From NCBI RefSeq assembly GCF_035917235.1, contig NZ_CP108423.1:2421001-2485000 (forward strand): 64,000 nucleotides of DNA, in the 5' to 3' direction. Positions 27,144 through 36,900 of the stretch are shown here, piece by piece. The translations under genes and the position numbers were made by a program. The stretch's first letter is position 1; the number at the start of each line of letters is the position of its first letter. This DNA is from Streptomyces sp. NBC_01294. Its GTDB lineage: Bacteria; Actinomycetota; Actinomycetes; Streptomycetales; Streptomycetaceae. The notes beneath the pieces were generated by a model, which saw only the letters and a program-made list of their open reading frames with translations, did no database searches and had not been told where the DNA came from.

Positions 27144-30056
27144 TCAAGTAGGTGGGACGGGCGTCTCATTATGTGAGCCTCTGCGGATGGCCATCGAGCC
27201 CCCGGGGGAACCGCCGGCCAGTGCTGGTTGGGCTGCTCCGCCCGGTACTGGGAACGTACCGCGCACCAGCGCGCGCCGCAGCCTGTACTCGTCGAGCGGT
27301 CCGGAAAAGGCCATTCCCTGGCCGTGTGTGCACCCCATCGCGCGCAGGGCCATGACCTGCTCGGGCAGGTCCACGCCGTCGGCCACGGACCGCATGCCCA
27401 GGTCGTTTGCGATCCGCAAGAGACCGGCGGTGATCTTGTGCAGGCGGGCGGACTCGACCACCCCTTCCACCAGGCCCCGGTCCAGCTTGAGCATGTCCAC
27501 GGGGAGGCGGCGCAGGGCGCTGATGGCCGCGTAGCCACTGCCGAAGCCGTCCAGGGAGATACCCACCCCGAGCCGGTGCAGGGCGGTCAGGCGGCGCTCC
27601 AGGTCGTCGAAGGGCACTCTGGGGTCGGATACGGCGAGCTCGAGCACCAGGGCTCCGGACGGCAGGCCGTGCCGGGTCAGCAGGGCCTCCACCGAGCCGA
27701 GCGGCATGGCGCGGTCCAGGAGCCGCTGGGCGGTCATCCGCACGGCCACGGGGACGTCGTGCCCGGCGCGGTGCCGGTCGGCGGCCTGCTCCACGGCCTC
27801 CTCCAGCAGCCAGCGCCCCAGCTCGGCGGTGCGCGAGGCGTCCGGCCCGGCGGCGCCGGAGCCGCCCGTGCCGGACGCGCCGCCCGCGCCCGTGCCACCC
27901 TCGCTGTACTCGGCGACCCGGAGGAACTCCGCCGGGGTGAAGAGGATGCCCTGGGCGGACCGCCAGCGGGCCTGCGCGGCGACGGCCGAGACCTCGCCGG
28001 TGGCCAGCGAGACCACGGGCTGGTGCAGCAGGGCGAACTCGCCCTCGTGCAGTGCGGTCCGCAGCCGGCCCGCCAGCTCGGCCTTCCGCACGACCTCGGC
28101 CTGCATCTGCGGGGCGTACACCTCGACGCGGTCCTTGCCGCCCGCCTTGGCCCGGTACATCGCGAGATCCGCGTTGCGCATCAGGTCCGAAGGGGTGATG
28201 CCTGGGTCGGCGAAGGCGACGCCGATGCTGGCGGCGACCCGGACCTCGCTGCCGCCGATCCGGTACGGCTGGGAGAGGGTGGTGCGCAGCCGGTCGGCGA
28301 TCTCGCGCGCCTGGTGCTCGCGGGCGCTCCGGTCGCGGTTCCCGTCGCCCAGGATCAGCGCGGCGAACTCGTCGCCGCCGAGGCGGGCCGCGGTGTCCCC
28401 GGCCCGCACCGAGTCCTGGAGCCTGCGCGCGGCCTCGATGAGCAGCTCGTCGCCGGCCTGGTGGCCGATGGTGTCGTTGACCGCTTTGAAGCCGTCGAGG
28501 TCGATGAAGAGCACGGCGGTGCTGTGGTCGCCCGCGCGCCGGCCGGTGAGGGCCTGGCGCACGCGCCGGGTGAACAGCGCCCGGTTGGGCAGGTCGGTCA
28601 GCGGATCGTGCTCGGCGCTGTGCTGGAGCTGGGCCTGGAGCCGGACCCGCTCGGTGACGTCGCGGCTGTTGAGGATGAGCCCGCCCTGGTGGCGGTTGAC
28701 GGTGGACTCCACGTTGAGCCATTCGCCGCCGCCCGACTTGAAGCGGCACTCGATGCGCGTGGTGGGCTCCTCGGTCGGCGGTGCGGCGAGGAAGCGGCGC
28801 ACCTCGTGGACCACGCGGCCGAGGTCGTCGGGGTGGATCAGGGTGGCGAGCTCGGTGCCGACCAGCTCCTCGGCCTCGCGGCCGTAGACCCCGGCGGCGG
28901 CGGGGCTGACGTAGCGCAGGGTCCCGGTGGGCGCGGCGATCATGATGACGTCGCTGGAGCCCTGGACCAGGGAGCGGAAGTGGTTCTCCTTCTGGGCCAG
29001 TTCCTGGGTCAGCGCGATGTTGTCGAGGAGCATGATGCCCTGCCGGATGACGAGGGCGAGCACGACCGTGCAGCCGGTGAAGACGACCATCCGGTCCACC
29101 TTCCGGCCGTCCACGACGTTGTAGAGGATGCCGAGGGTGCACACGGCGGCCGCGAGGTACGGGGTGAGAGCGGGCAGCGAGCCGGTGATCGGGCGGCTGT
29201 GCAGCCGGTCCCCGCGCGGGTGCCCGGCCGGCTCCGGGCCCGGGTGCATGCGCCGGGCGCCCCAGGGCGCGTACGCGAGCAGCAGCGAGCCCGCGAACCA
29301 GCCGGCGTCGAGCAGCTGTCCGGACTGGTACTCGGCGCTCAGCAGGGGCGAGGTGAACAGGGCGTCGCTGAGCACGGTCAGGGCCAGCGCCGCGATGGCG
29401 GTGTTGACGGCGGAGCGGTTGGTCTCGCTGCGCCGGAAGTGCAGGACCAGGACCATCGAGACGAGCGCGATGTCCAGGAGCGGGTAGGCGAGGGAGAGCG
29501 CGGCGCGCGGGACGCTGCCGGGGGCGCCGGACTGGGCGGTCCGCGCCGCGTGGGCCAGCGCCAGGCTCCAGGACAGGGTGAGCAGGGAGCCGCCGATGAG
29601 CCAGGAGTCGAGCCCGAGGCACACCCAGCCGGCGCGGGTGACCGGGCGTTTGGCGAGGACGAGCAGGCCCACGATGGCGGGCGGGGCGAAGCAGAGGAAG
29701 GCGAAGTCGGCGAGCGAGGGCTTCGGCACCGCTTCGCCGAGGATCACCTCGTACCAGCCCCAGACCGCGTTGCCGCAGGCGCCCATGAGGGAGGAGAAGG
29801 CGAAGAGCAGCCAGGCGGGGCGTTCACGGCTGTCGATGGCCCGCGCGTAGGAGTAGCAGGAGACGGCGGCGAGTAAGCCGGCCGCGCTGAGTCCGAAGTC
29901 GCCCATGATCTCGGCGACTTCCTCCGATCCCCAGTTGAGGGCGGCGCCCACGGCGTACCCGCCGCAGACCACCGCGAGGAGCAGCTGCATCGCCAGGCCC
30001 CTGCCTGCGCCCGAGACGGTCGGCCGGTTCAGGAGCGCCGCCCCCGGGGCACTCAC
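27144..30056 (-). CDS. cdgE: Membrane diguanylate cyclase with PAS, GGDEF and degenerate EAL domains
   Basis: 970 residues. About eight N-terminal membrane segments, a PAS domain at about 365-480, GGDEF at 560-564 (RLGGDEF, intact), then an EAL-like domain. That last domain has lost its key residues: EAL reads AAQ, the Mg-binding Asn and LEITES Glu are replaced (RMTA, LELAVS), and DDFG reads DGFG. It is therefore predicted to make c-di-GMP but not degrade it. The GTG at 30056 follows GAGGGGGA; ATG 30143 would give 999 aa without a site. Codon 61 is TTA. The symbol follows its position beside ilvB, as I remember it from S. coelicolor. Confidence 0.9.
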   Translation of the reverse strand: MSAPGAALLNRPTVSGAGRGLAMQLLLAVVCGGYAVGAALNWGSEEVAEIMGDFGLSAAGLLAAVSCYSYARAIDSRERPAWLLFAFSSLMGACGNAVWGWYEVILGEAVPKPSLADFAFLCFAPPAIVGLLVLAKRPVTRAGWVCLGLDSWLIGGSLLTLSWSLALAHAARTAQSGAPGSVPRAALSLAYPLLDIALVSMVLVLHFRRSETNRSAVNTAIAALALTVLSDALFTSPLLSAEYQSGQLLDAGWFAGSLLLAYAPWGARRMHPGPEPAGHPRGDRLHSRPITGSLPALTPYLAAAVCTLGILYNVVDGRKVDRMVVFTGCTVVLALVIRQGIMLLDNIALTQELAQKENHFRSLVQGSSDVIMIAAPTGTLRYVSPAAAGVYGREAEELVGTELATLIHPDDLGRVVHEVRRFLAAPPTEEPTTRIECRFKSGGGEWLNVESTVNRHQGGLILNSRDVTERVRLQAQLQHSAEHDPLTDLPNRALFTRRVRQALTGRRAGDHSTAVLFIDLDGFKAVNDTIGHQAGDELLIEAARRLQDSVRAGDTAARLGGDEFAALILGDGNRDRSAREHQAREIADRLRTTLSQPYRIGGSEVRVAASIGVAFADPGITPSDLMRNADLAMYRAKAGGKDRVEVYAPQMQAEVVRKAELAGRLRTALHEGEFALLHQPVVSLATGEVSAVAAQARWRSAQGILFTPAEFLRVAEYSEGGTGAGGASGTGGSGAAGPDASRTAELGRWLLEEAVEQAADRHRAGHDVPVAVRMTAQRLLDRAMPLGSVEALLTRHGLPSGALVLELAVSDPRVPFDDLERRLTALHRLGVGISLDGFGSGYAAISALRRLPVDMLKLDRGLVEGVVESARLHKITAGLLRIANDLGMRSVADGVDLPEQVMALRAMGCTHGQGMAFSGPLDEYRLRRALVRGTFPVPGGAAQPALAGGSPGGSMAIRRGSHNETPVPPT
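27168..27173 (-). promoter_or_regulatory. Probable -10 element of the ilvB promoter
   Basis: CATAAT on the minus strand, inside the last codons of the GGDEF gene. Transcription from about 27160 would give a leader of about 50 nt before the leader peptide. No good -35 TTGACA is seen 17 nt upstream, so this is tentative. Confidence 0.35.
29874..29876 (-). promoter_or_regulatory. In-frame TTA (bldA) codon in the diguanylate cyclase gene
   Basis: Leu codon 61, in SAAGLLAA within an early membrane segment, is TTA; it is in frame with the chosen start (180 nt from 30056). In Streptomyces TTA is read only by the bldA tRNA, so translation should depend on developmental stage. Confidence 0.85.
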
Positions 30057-30338
30057 CGGTCCCCCTCGCCGGCTGGTTCCGGTGCAGCCCAGTCTCGGCA
30101 GCGTCGCCTCCGGCGGCTGTGCCGCATCGGATCCTTCGTCCATTGGCCGTGCATCGCCCGTCGCCCCCCAAAGTGTCCGATCACTCCCCAGCGCCAGACG
30201 TTCGTGGCGCAGCCCCTTCTTCCGGACGATACACCACTTTCGTCACTCAGGGACATAGTTGCTCTACTCTCCGTTACCACTCGGGGAGTTGTGCCCACAG
30301 AGCGCATCCGGGTGACTCCAGAGCGTGCGCACCGCGCG

Positions 30339-31286
30339 TCACTCGGTGATCAGCACCGTGTGCTCGACGGGCTCTCCGGCGGCGAACCGGGTGAGCTGGC
30401 GCGCCAGCAGGCGCTTGGCCCGCGGCTCGAACGCCGAGCTGCTGCCGCCGACATGAGGCGTGATCAGGACATTCGGAGCATGCCAGAGCGGGTGGCCCGC
30501 GGGCAGCGGTTCCGGGTCGGTGACGTCGAGGGCCGCGCGCAGCCGGCCCGATTCCACCTCCGCCAGCAGGGACTTGGTGTCGACGACGGGGCCGCGTGCC
30601 ACGTTCACCAGCAGGGCGCCGTCCTTCATCCGGCTCAGGAAGTCGGCGCCGGCCAGGCCCCGGGTCTCCTCGGTCAGCGGTGTCACGAGGATCACCACGT
30701 CGGCCTGCGGCAGGAGCCGGGGAAGGTCGGCGAGGGCGTGCACGGGTCCGCGGGCGGCGGTCCGTGCCGTACGTGCCACCCGTGCGACCGGTCCGCACTC
30801 GAAGGCAACGAGCCGGTCCTCGATGGCCGAGCCGATCGATCCGTAGCCGATGATCAGAACTGACTTGTCGGCGAGGGCGTCGTAGAACCCGGAGCGCCAC
30901 TCCTCGCGGTCCTGGCCGCGGACCATGCCGGGGATGCCGCGCAGGGAGGCGAGGGTCAGCGTGAGGGCGAGCTCCGCGGTGCTGGCCGTGTGGACCCCGA
31001 CGGCGTTGCACAGCCGTACCCCGGGGCGCAGGTCGCCGAGGCCGCCCATCACGTGGTCGATGCCGGCGGTCAGGGTCTGGACGACCTGGACGGCGGGCAT
31101 CGCCGCCAGCGGGCGCACGGTGACCTCGGGGGACTTCATGTAGGGGGTGACGTAGAAGACGCAGTCGGCCGGATCGGCCGGGAAGGCGTCCTCGCCGTCC
31201 CAGAGGCGGTACCGGAAGCCGTCGGGGAGACCGTCGATCTCCTCGGCGCGGAAGGGGAGCCAGACGTCCCGGGTCGTTGCAGTCAT
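30339..31286 (-). CDS. D-isomer-specific 2-hydroxyacid dehydrogenase
   Basis: 315 residues. The NAD motif IIGYGSIGSAIE is at about 142-153, with catalytic Arg (VNVARGPVVD), Glu (DVTDPEPLP) and His (ITPHVGGSS). It reduces or oxidises a 2-keto/2-hydroxy acid; the specificity (glyoxylate, hydroxypyruvate, phosphoglycerate-like or other) cannot be told. ATG 31286 has only a weak ribosome site; an in-frame GTG two codons earlier is possible. It is divergent from an aldo-keto reductase 73 bp away. Confidence 0.88.
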   Translation of the reverse strand: MTATTRDVWLPFRAEEIDGLPDGFRYRLWDGEDAFPADPADCVFYVTPYMKSPEVTVRPLAAMPAVQVVQTLTAGIDHVMGGLGDLRPGVRLCNAVGVHTASTAELALTLTLASLRGIPGMVRGQDREEWRSGFYDALADKSVLIIGYGSIGSAIEDRLVAFECGPVARVARTARTAARGPVHALADLPRLLPQADVVILVTPLTEETRGLAGADFLSRMKDGALLVNVARGPVVDTKSLLAEVESGRLRAALDVTDPEPLPAGHPLWHAPNVLITPHVGGSSSAFEPRAKRLLARQLTRFAAGEPVEHTVLITE

Positions 31287-31359
31287 GATCACGAGGCTAT
31301 GCCAAGCCAACTGGATCAAGCCGTTAGTTTGTGTGCCGGAGTGGGAGGGGGACGCAGGG

Positions 31360-32367
31360 GTGGAGCGCAGGTCGATCGGGGCGGGGGCGCTGACCGTGGG
31401 CGCCGTCGGCCTCGGCTGTATGCCGATGAGCTGGGCGTACGCGCCTTCGCGGCGGCGGGGACACGAGTCGCTGGCCGCCGTGCACGCGGCGCTGGACCTG
31501 GGGTCGAACCTGCTGGACACGGCCGATGTGTACGGGCCGTACACCAACGAGCTGCTGCTGGGGCGGGTGCTGCGGGAGCGGCGGTCGGACGCGTTCGTCT
31601 CGGCCAAGGTGGGGCTGCGGGCGGGTGACCAGCATGTGGTGGCCGACGGGCGGCCGGGCTATCTGCGGCGGGCCTGCGACGCCTCGCTGCGGCGGCTGCG
31701 GACCGATGTCATAGACCTCTACCAGCTGCACCGGGTGGATCCGGAGGTGCCCGTGGAGGAGACCTGGGGGGCCATGGCGGAGCTGGTGGGCGCGGGGAAG
31801 GTGCGGGCGCTCGGCTTCTGCGCGCTGGGCGCCGGGGCCGGTCCGGGGGCGGGGCGGCGCGGTGACCGGGGGTACCGGACGACGCTTCGGCACCTGGAGC
31901 GGCTGCAGCAGGTGTTCCCGGTGAGCGCGGTGCAGGCGGAGCTGTCGGTGTGGTCGCCGGAGGCGGCCTGGCAGCTGCTGCCGTGGTGCGCGGCGCGCGG
32001 GGTGGGGCTGCTGGCGGCGATGCCGCTGGGCAGCGGGTTCCTCACCGGGACGCTCACCCCGGGCGAGGGCTTCGAGTCGCAGGACGTGCGGGCCCGGCAT
32101 CCGCGTTTCACGGCGGAGGCGATGGCGTCGAACCAGGTGCTGGTGGCGGGTCTGCGGCGGGTGGCGCGGCGGCACGGGCCCGGGGTCACGGCCGCGCAGG
32201 TGGCCTTGGCGTGGGTGCTGGCGCAGGGTCCGCAGGTGGTGCCGGTGCCGGGCGCCGACCGGGCGCACTGGGCGGCGGAGAACGCGCGGGCGGCGGAGGT
32301 CCGGCTCTCGGCCGCGGACCTGGACGAGATCGCGGCCCTTCCGTTCGAGGTGGGAGCCTGGGACTGA
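31360..32367 (+). CDS. Aldo/keto reductase
   Basis: 335 residues, (beta/alpha)8 barrel. The catalytic tetrad is visible: Asp and Tyr in LLDTADVYGPYTNE, Lys in FVSAKVG and His in LYQLHRVD. NADPH-binding residues lie in the C-terminal VPVPGADRAHWAAENA. It reduces aldehydes or ketones; the substrate is unknown. The start is GTG 31360, after GGGAGGGGGA. Divergent from the 2-hydroxyacid dehydrogenase and possibly co-regulated with it. Confidence 0.9.
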   Translation: MERRSIGAGALTVGAVGLGCMPMSWAYAPSRRRGHESLAAVHAALDLGSNLLDTADVYGPYTNELLLGRVLRERRSDAFVSAKVGLRAGDQHVVADGRPGYLRRACDASLRRLRTDVIDLYQLHRVDPEVPVEETWGAMAELVGAGKVRALGFCALGAGAGPGAGRRGDRGYRTTLRHLERLQQVFPVSAVQAELSVWSPEAAWQLLPWCAARGVGLLAAMPLGSGFLTGTLTPGEGFESQDVRARHPRFTAEAMASNQVLVAGLRRVARRHGPGVTAAQVALAWVLAQGPQVVPVPGADRAHWAAENARAAEVRLSAADLDEIAALPFEVGAWD

Positions 32368-32375
32368 CCGACAAC

Positions 32376-32389
32376 CACTCGATCGAGTG
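32376..32389. promoter_or_regulatory. 14-bp palindrome CACTCGATCGAGTG
   Basis: Perfect dyad just after the aldo-keto reductase stop and 84 bp before the sugar dehydrogenase start. An additional CGAGTG follows at 32392-32397, giving an overlapping second dyad (CCACTCG...CGAGTGG). A plausible repressor operator for the next gene. Confidence 0.45.
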
Positions 32390-32472
32390 TACGAGTGGTG
32401 GAACTTCGGGAACTGCCGCAGCTGTTGAGACAGATGAAGGGCACGATCGGAGGACCGGAAGGGAGCAGGGCG

Positions 32473-33729
32473 ATGCGATACGGAAGTACCTCGATTTCTC
32501 CCGGGCAGCTGGGGTACGGGGCCGGGGGCGGGCCGCGCCGGAGCGTGCTGGCGGCGGTCGCGCTGGCCGGGTGCGGCGCTCTGCTGGCGACGGGATGCTC
32601 GCCGGCGGGCGCCCCGGACGCGGGTCGGGGCAGCGCTCCCCCGGGCACGGCGGCGGCCGGGTCGGCGTCCGGTTCCGGGTCGGCGGGCCCGTCGGGGAGA
32701 CCGTCCGCCTCGGCCGAGGCCACCGGCCCGCCGGCAAAGGGGGCGGTCACGGTCACCGGCGAGGTCGCCAAGGGCCTGGAGTCGCCGTGGGGCGTGGCCC
32801 CGTTGCCCGGCGGGGACCTGCTGATCGCCTCGCGGGACAAGGGCACGATCAGCCGGGTCGCGGCGGGTTCGGGCACCGTGACGCGGATCGGCGAGGTGCC
32901 GGGGGTGGCCCCGGGCGGGGAGGGCGGGCTGATGGGCCTCGCGCTGTCGCCGTCCTTCGCCTCGGACCGGCTGGTGTACGTGTACTTCACGACCGAGTCG
33001 GACAACCGCATCGCCCGGCTGCGGTACGACGAGCAGAGACCGGCCGGGCAGCAACTGGGCGCGCCGGACACCGTGTTCCGGGGCATCCCGAAGGGTCTCA
33101 TCCACAACGGCGGCCGGATCGCCTTCGGCCCGGACAAGATGCTCTACGCGGGGACGGGCGAGACCGGGGACACCGGGCTCGCACAGGACAAGAAGTCGCT
33201 GGGCGGCAAGATCCTGCGGATGACGCCGGACGGGGATCCGGTGCACGGGAATCCCGAGGCGGATTCGGTCGTCTACTCCTACGGGCACCGCAATGTGCAG
33301 GGCATGGCCTGGGACAAGGAAAAACGGCTGTGGGCGGCCGAGTTCGGCCAGAACACCTGGGACGAGCTGAATCTGATCGAGCCCGGCGCGAACTACGGCT
33401 GGCCGGAGGCCGAGGGGAAGGCGGGCAAGCCGGGCATGCGCGATCCGGTGGCCGTGTGGAAGACCGACGAGGCCTCGCCGAGCGGGATCGCCTGGGCCGA
33501 GGGGTCGATATGGATGGCCGGGCTGAGGGGGAACCGGCTGTGGCGGATCCCGCTGGCCGGGACGGCACCGGTGGCGGAGCCCGAGGCCTTCCTGGAGCGC
33601 AAGTACGGGCGGCTGCGGACGGTGGTGGCGCTCGGCGGAGACCGCTTGCTGCTGGTGACGAGCGAGACGGACGGGCGCGGGTCGCCGGAGGCGGGCGACG
33701 ACAGGATCCTGACACTGACGGTGCGGTGA
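32473..33729 (+). CDS. PQQ-type glucose/sorbosone dehydrogenase-like lipoprotein
   Basis: 418 residues, six-bladed beta-propeller of the soluble glucose dehydrogenase family. ESPWGVAPLPGGDLLIASRD opens the propeller; GGEGGLMGLALSP, HNGGRIAFGPD, SYGHRNVQGMAW, EFGQNTWDELN and GANYGWP are family signatures, including the His expected at the active site. A signal peptide with two possible lipobox cysteines (LAGC34, ATGC42) anchors it outside the membrane, followed by a Gly/Ser/Ala linker to about residue 90. The ATG at 32473 follows GGAAGGGAG. The cofactor (PQQ) is a family inference. Confidence 0.87.
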   Translation: MRYGSTSISPGQLGYGAGGGPRRSVLAAVALAGCGALLATGCSPAGAPDAGRGSAPPGTAAAGSASGSGSAGPSGRPSASAEATGPPAKGAVTVTGEVAKGLESPWGVAPLPGGDLLIASRDKGTISRVAAGSGTVTRIGEVPGVAPGGEGGLMGLALSPSFASDRLVYVYFTTESDNRIARLRYDEQRPAGQQLGAPDTVFRGIPKGLIHNGGRIAFGPDKMLYAGTGETGDTGLAQDKKSLGGKILRMTPDGDPVHGNPEADSVVYSYGHRNVQGMAWDKEKRLWAAEFGQNTWDELNLIEPGANYGWPEAEGKAGKPGMRDPVAVWKTDEASPSGIAWAEGSIWMAGLRGNRLWRIPLAGTAPVAEPEAFLERKYGRLRTVVALGGDRLLLVTSETDGRGSPEAGDDRILTLTVR

Positions 33730-33762
33730 CCGGCGTGTCCCCGGCTGGGGGCGAAGGGTGCG

Positions 33763-33951
33763 GTGGATGCGGTGTTCAACATGATCGAGGAGCTGTTCAA
33801 CCCGGGGCGCAAACACACGAACGAGGAGAAGAAGCGGCTGGAGCTGTCCCGGACCGACGTCAATGACAACGACCCGGGACGGGGTCCGATAGACCTCGCA
33901 TCCGGCAAGGTGCTCATACGCCTCGGCGAGCAGCCTCCGGGAGGGGGCTGA
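33763..33951 (+). CDS. 62-residue conserved actinobacterial small protein (DUF6191-like)
   Basis: VFNMIEELFNPGRKHTNEEK at the N-terminus, LELSRTDV in the middle, then DPGRGPIDLASGKVLIRL. I recognise this as the small DUF6191-type family common in Streptomyces, function unknown. The GTG at 33763 is used; GTG 33772 is possible (GAAGGG lies close upstream). Its last 38 bp overlap the 3' end of the LAL regulator gene on the opposite strand. Confidence 0.7.
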   Translation: MDAVFNMIEELFNPGRKHTNEEKKRLELSRTDVNDNDPGRGPIDLASGKVLIRLGEQPPGGG

Positions 33952-36900
33952 CCGGGACGGGCGGGCCGAAGAGCCGCAGCCGGTGCGCGAGGGCGGCCGC
34001 CTCGCCCCGGCCGGCGACGCCGAGCTTGGCCAGGATGTTCGACACGTGCACGCTCGCCGTCTTCGGGGAGATGAAGAGCTCTTCGGCGATCTTGCGGTTG
34101 GTGCTGCCGGCCGCCACCAGGCGCAGCACGTCCCGCTCACGGCTGGTCAGCCCGAGGGCCTCGGCCGGGTCGGTCCGCGGTGCGGGCGTGGCCGGGGACG
34201 CGTCGGCCGCGGTCAGCGGCAGCCGGGCGCGCTGGGCCAGCAGGGCCAGGTCCTCACGCAGCCTGCGTGAGCCGATCCGGTCGGCGGTGGCGTAGGCCTC
34301 GCGGAGCAGGACCGCCGCGGGCTCCCGGTCTCCGCCCGCGGCCAGCATGGCCTCGGCGAGCCGGTGGCGGGCCCGGGCCAGCAGGTACGGGCGCTCCAGC
34401 GGGCGGATGGCCTCCTCGACGGCGGCCCAGTCGGCGACGGTGTCGCGGGCCTCGGCCCGCAGCAGCTCGGCCCGGACGTACTCGGCGTGGGCGCCCCACA
34501 CCGGGACCGGGGTGGCGAGGCGGCGGGCGGCGGTGCGCAGCACGTCCAGGGCGGCGTCCCGGCCGGCGTCGGCGGCCGGGAGTCCCCGGGCGTCCGCCTC
34601 GGCGGAGGCGGCGGCGAGCAGCAGGGGCCAGGCGTAGCGGTGCTGCCCGAGCGGGAAACCGTAGGCGATGGCGGCGGCCGTCTCGGCGCGGACGTCGGCG
34701 ATGCGGCCCTCCCCCGCGGCGAGCCCGATCGCGAGACGGTACAGCGGGATCCGGTGCTGCGGCTGGGCATCGTGCGTGCCGAAGTGGGCGCGGGCGGCGG
34801 CGAACTGCTGGGCCGCCTCGGCCAACTCGCCCCGGGCCAGCGCCAGGTAGGCCAGTCGTGCGGAACCGGAGCCGCGCGGGGCCGCGCTCTGGCCGACGAG
34901 CACGGTGCGTCGGGCCGCCTCGACGGCCTCGTCCCAGCGGCCGAGGCTGTAAAGGCTCTCGGCCATGTTTCCGCAGACCCAGGCCTCGGTGTCCAGGAGC
35001 CGGGACCTCCTGACCAGTTCAGCCCCTTGTTCGGCCAGTTCCACGGCTTCGCGGGACCGGCCCATGCTTTCCAACTGAGAGGTGAGGTTGATATGTGCAC
35101 GTCCTGCCAGCATGGTGAGCCCGAGTTCCGTGGCCCGTTCCCTGACCGCGTGCATCTCGGCGAGGCCGCCCGGGCCGTCGCCCGAGTCGGTGAGCAGGCA
35201 GCCGACCGTGATCCGTGCGTTGAGCTCGGTGTCCTCGGCGCCGACCATGCGCGCGTACTCGACGGCGCGTTCGGCGGCGGCGAGGTTGTCGGGGCCGGGC
35301 TTGTGGAGCATGCCCCAGCCCGCGGCCCAGACCAGGACCTCGGCGTGCACCCGGGACGGGGGCAGCCCCCGGACGAGGTCCTGCGCCTTGGCGATCTCCT
35401 CCCACCCGTCGCCGCGGCCGAGGCCGGCGACCAGCCGGGAGCGCTCGGTCCAGAACCAGGCGGACCGCAGCGGGTCGCGGTCCTCCTCCAGCAGGCGCAG
35501 CGCCGTCTTCGTGATCTTCAGGGCGCGTTCGCGCTCGCCTCCGTAGCGTGCCGCGACGGTCGCCTCGGCCAGCAGGTCGAGCCGCTGCAGCGGGGTGCTG
35601 GCCGGGTCGCAGCCGCACGGCGGGTACACGTCGGTGTAGTCCGCCGGGCGAAGTGCCTCGCGGACCTCCGGCGGAACGCTGTCCCACAGGTCCATGGCCC
35701 GCTCCAGCAGTCGCAGCTGCTCGGAGTAGGCGTGCCGGCGGCGGGCGGCGACGGAGGCGACCAGGACGGCGGGCAGCGCCTTGGCGGGGTCGTTCGCGTG
35801 GTACCAGTAGCTGGCGAGCCGGATGACCCGCTCCTCGGCGCGGATCAGCGACGCGTCGGTCTCCAGGGCCTCGGCGTAGCGGCGGTTGACGCGGGCGCGC
35901 TCGCCGGGCAGCAGGTCGTCGCTGACGGCCTCGCGGACCAGCGAGTGCCGGAAGCGGTAGCCGTCGCCGTCCGGGGTGGCGAGCAGGATGTTGGCGCCGA
36001 CCGCGGCCCTCAGCGCCTCGATCAGCTCGTCCTCGGAGAGCCCGGCGACGGCGCGCAGGAGCGGGTACTCCACGGCGGAGCCGCCCTCGGCGACGATGCG
36101 CACCAGGCCCTGGGTCTCGTCGGGGAGGACCTCGACGCGCACGAGGAGCAGGTCGCGCAGGGATTCGGTGAGTCCGGTGCGGCAGCCGCTCGCCCGGGAG
36201 GCGACGAGTTCCTCGACGAAGAAGGCGTTGCCGTCGGAGCGGTCGAAGACGGAGTCGACGAAGTCCTCGTCGGGTTGCGCGGCGAGGATGCCCGCGAGCT
36301 GGCGGCGTACCTCGGCCCGGCTGAAGCGGGACAGCTCGATGCGGCGGACGGTGCGGAGCCGGTCGAGTTCGGCGAGGAGCGGGCGCAGCGGGTGGCGGCG
36401 GTGGACGTCGTCCGCGCGGTAGGTGGCGACGACGACGAGCCGGCCGCCGGCGAGGCTGCGGAAGAGGTAGGAGAGCAGGTGCCGGGTGGAGGTGTCCGAC
36501 CAGTGCAGGTCCTCCAGGACGAGGACGACGGTGCGGTCGGCGGCGAGCCGCTCCAGCATCCGGGCCGTCAGTTCGAAGAGCCGGGCGGTGCTCTCCTCGT
36601 CGTGCGGTCCGCGCGGGGTGTCGCCCAGTTCGGGAAGGATCCGGGCGAGCTCGTCCTCCTGGCCGGCGGCTGCGGCGGCCAGCTCTTCGGGGAGGAGACG
36701 GTGCAGGGTGCGCAGGGCCGTCGAAAACGGGGCGAAGGGAAGTCCCTCCGCCCCGATCTCCACACAGCCTCCGACGGCGACGACGGCGCCGCGGCGGTCC
36801 GCCTCGCAGAGGAACTCCTCGGTGAGGCGGGTCTTGCCGACCCCGGCCTCGCCGCCGATGAGCATCGCCTGCGGCTCCTGGCCTTCGGCGCGGGTCAGTG

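Noticed and set aside
25158..27176. 672-residue plus-strand open frame over ilvB
   Set aside because: Antisense shadow of ilvB; Asp/Gly/Val-rich without motifs.
30053..30256. Possible small ORF upstream of the diguanylate cyclase, ending in a GTGA overlap with its start
   Set aside because: A GGAGAG precedes its ATG and the overlap is suggestive, but third-position GC is low for this genome and the product is Arg-rich with no recognisable family. Not supported enough to call.
31324..34140. 938-residue minus-strand open frame
   Set aside because: It is antisense to the aldo-keto reductase and sugar dehydrogenase genes, with Arg/Pro/His-rich shadow composition.
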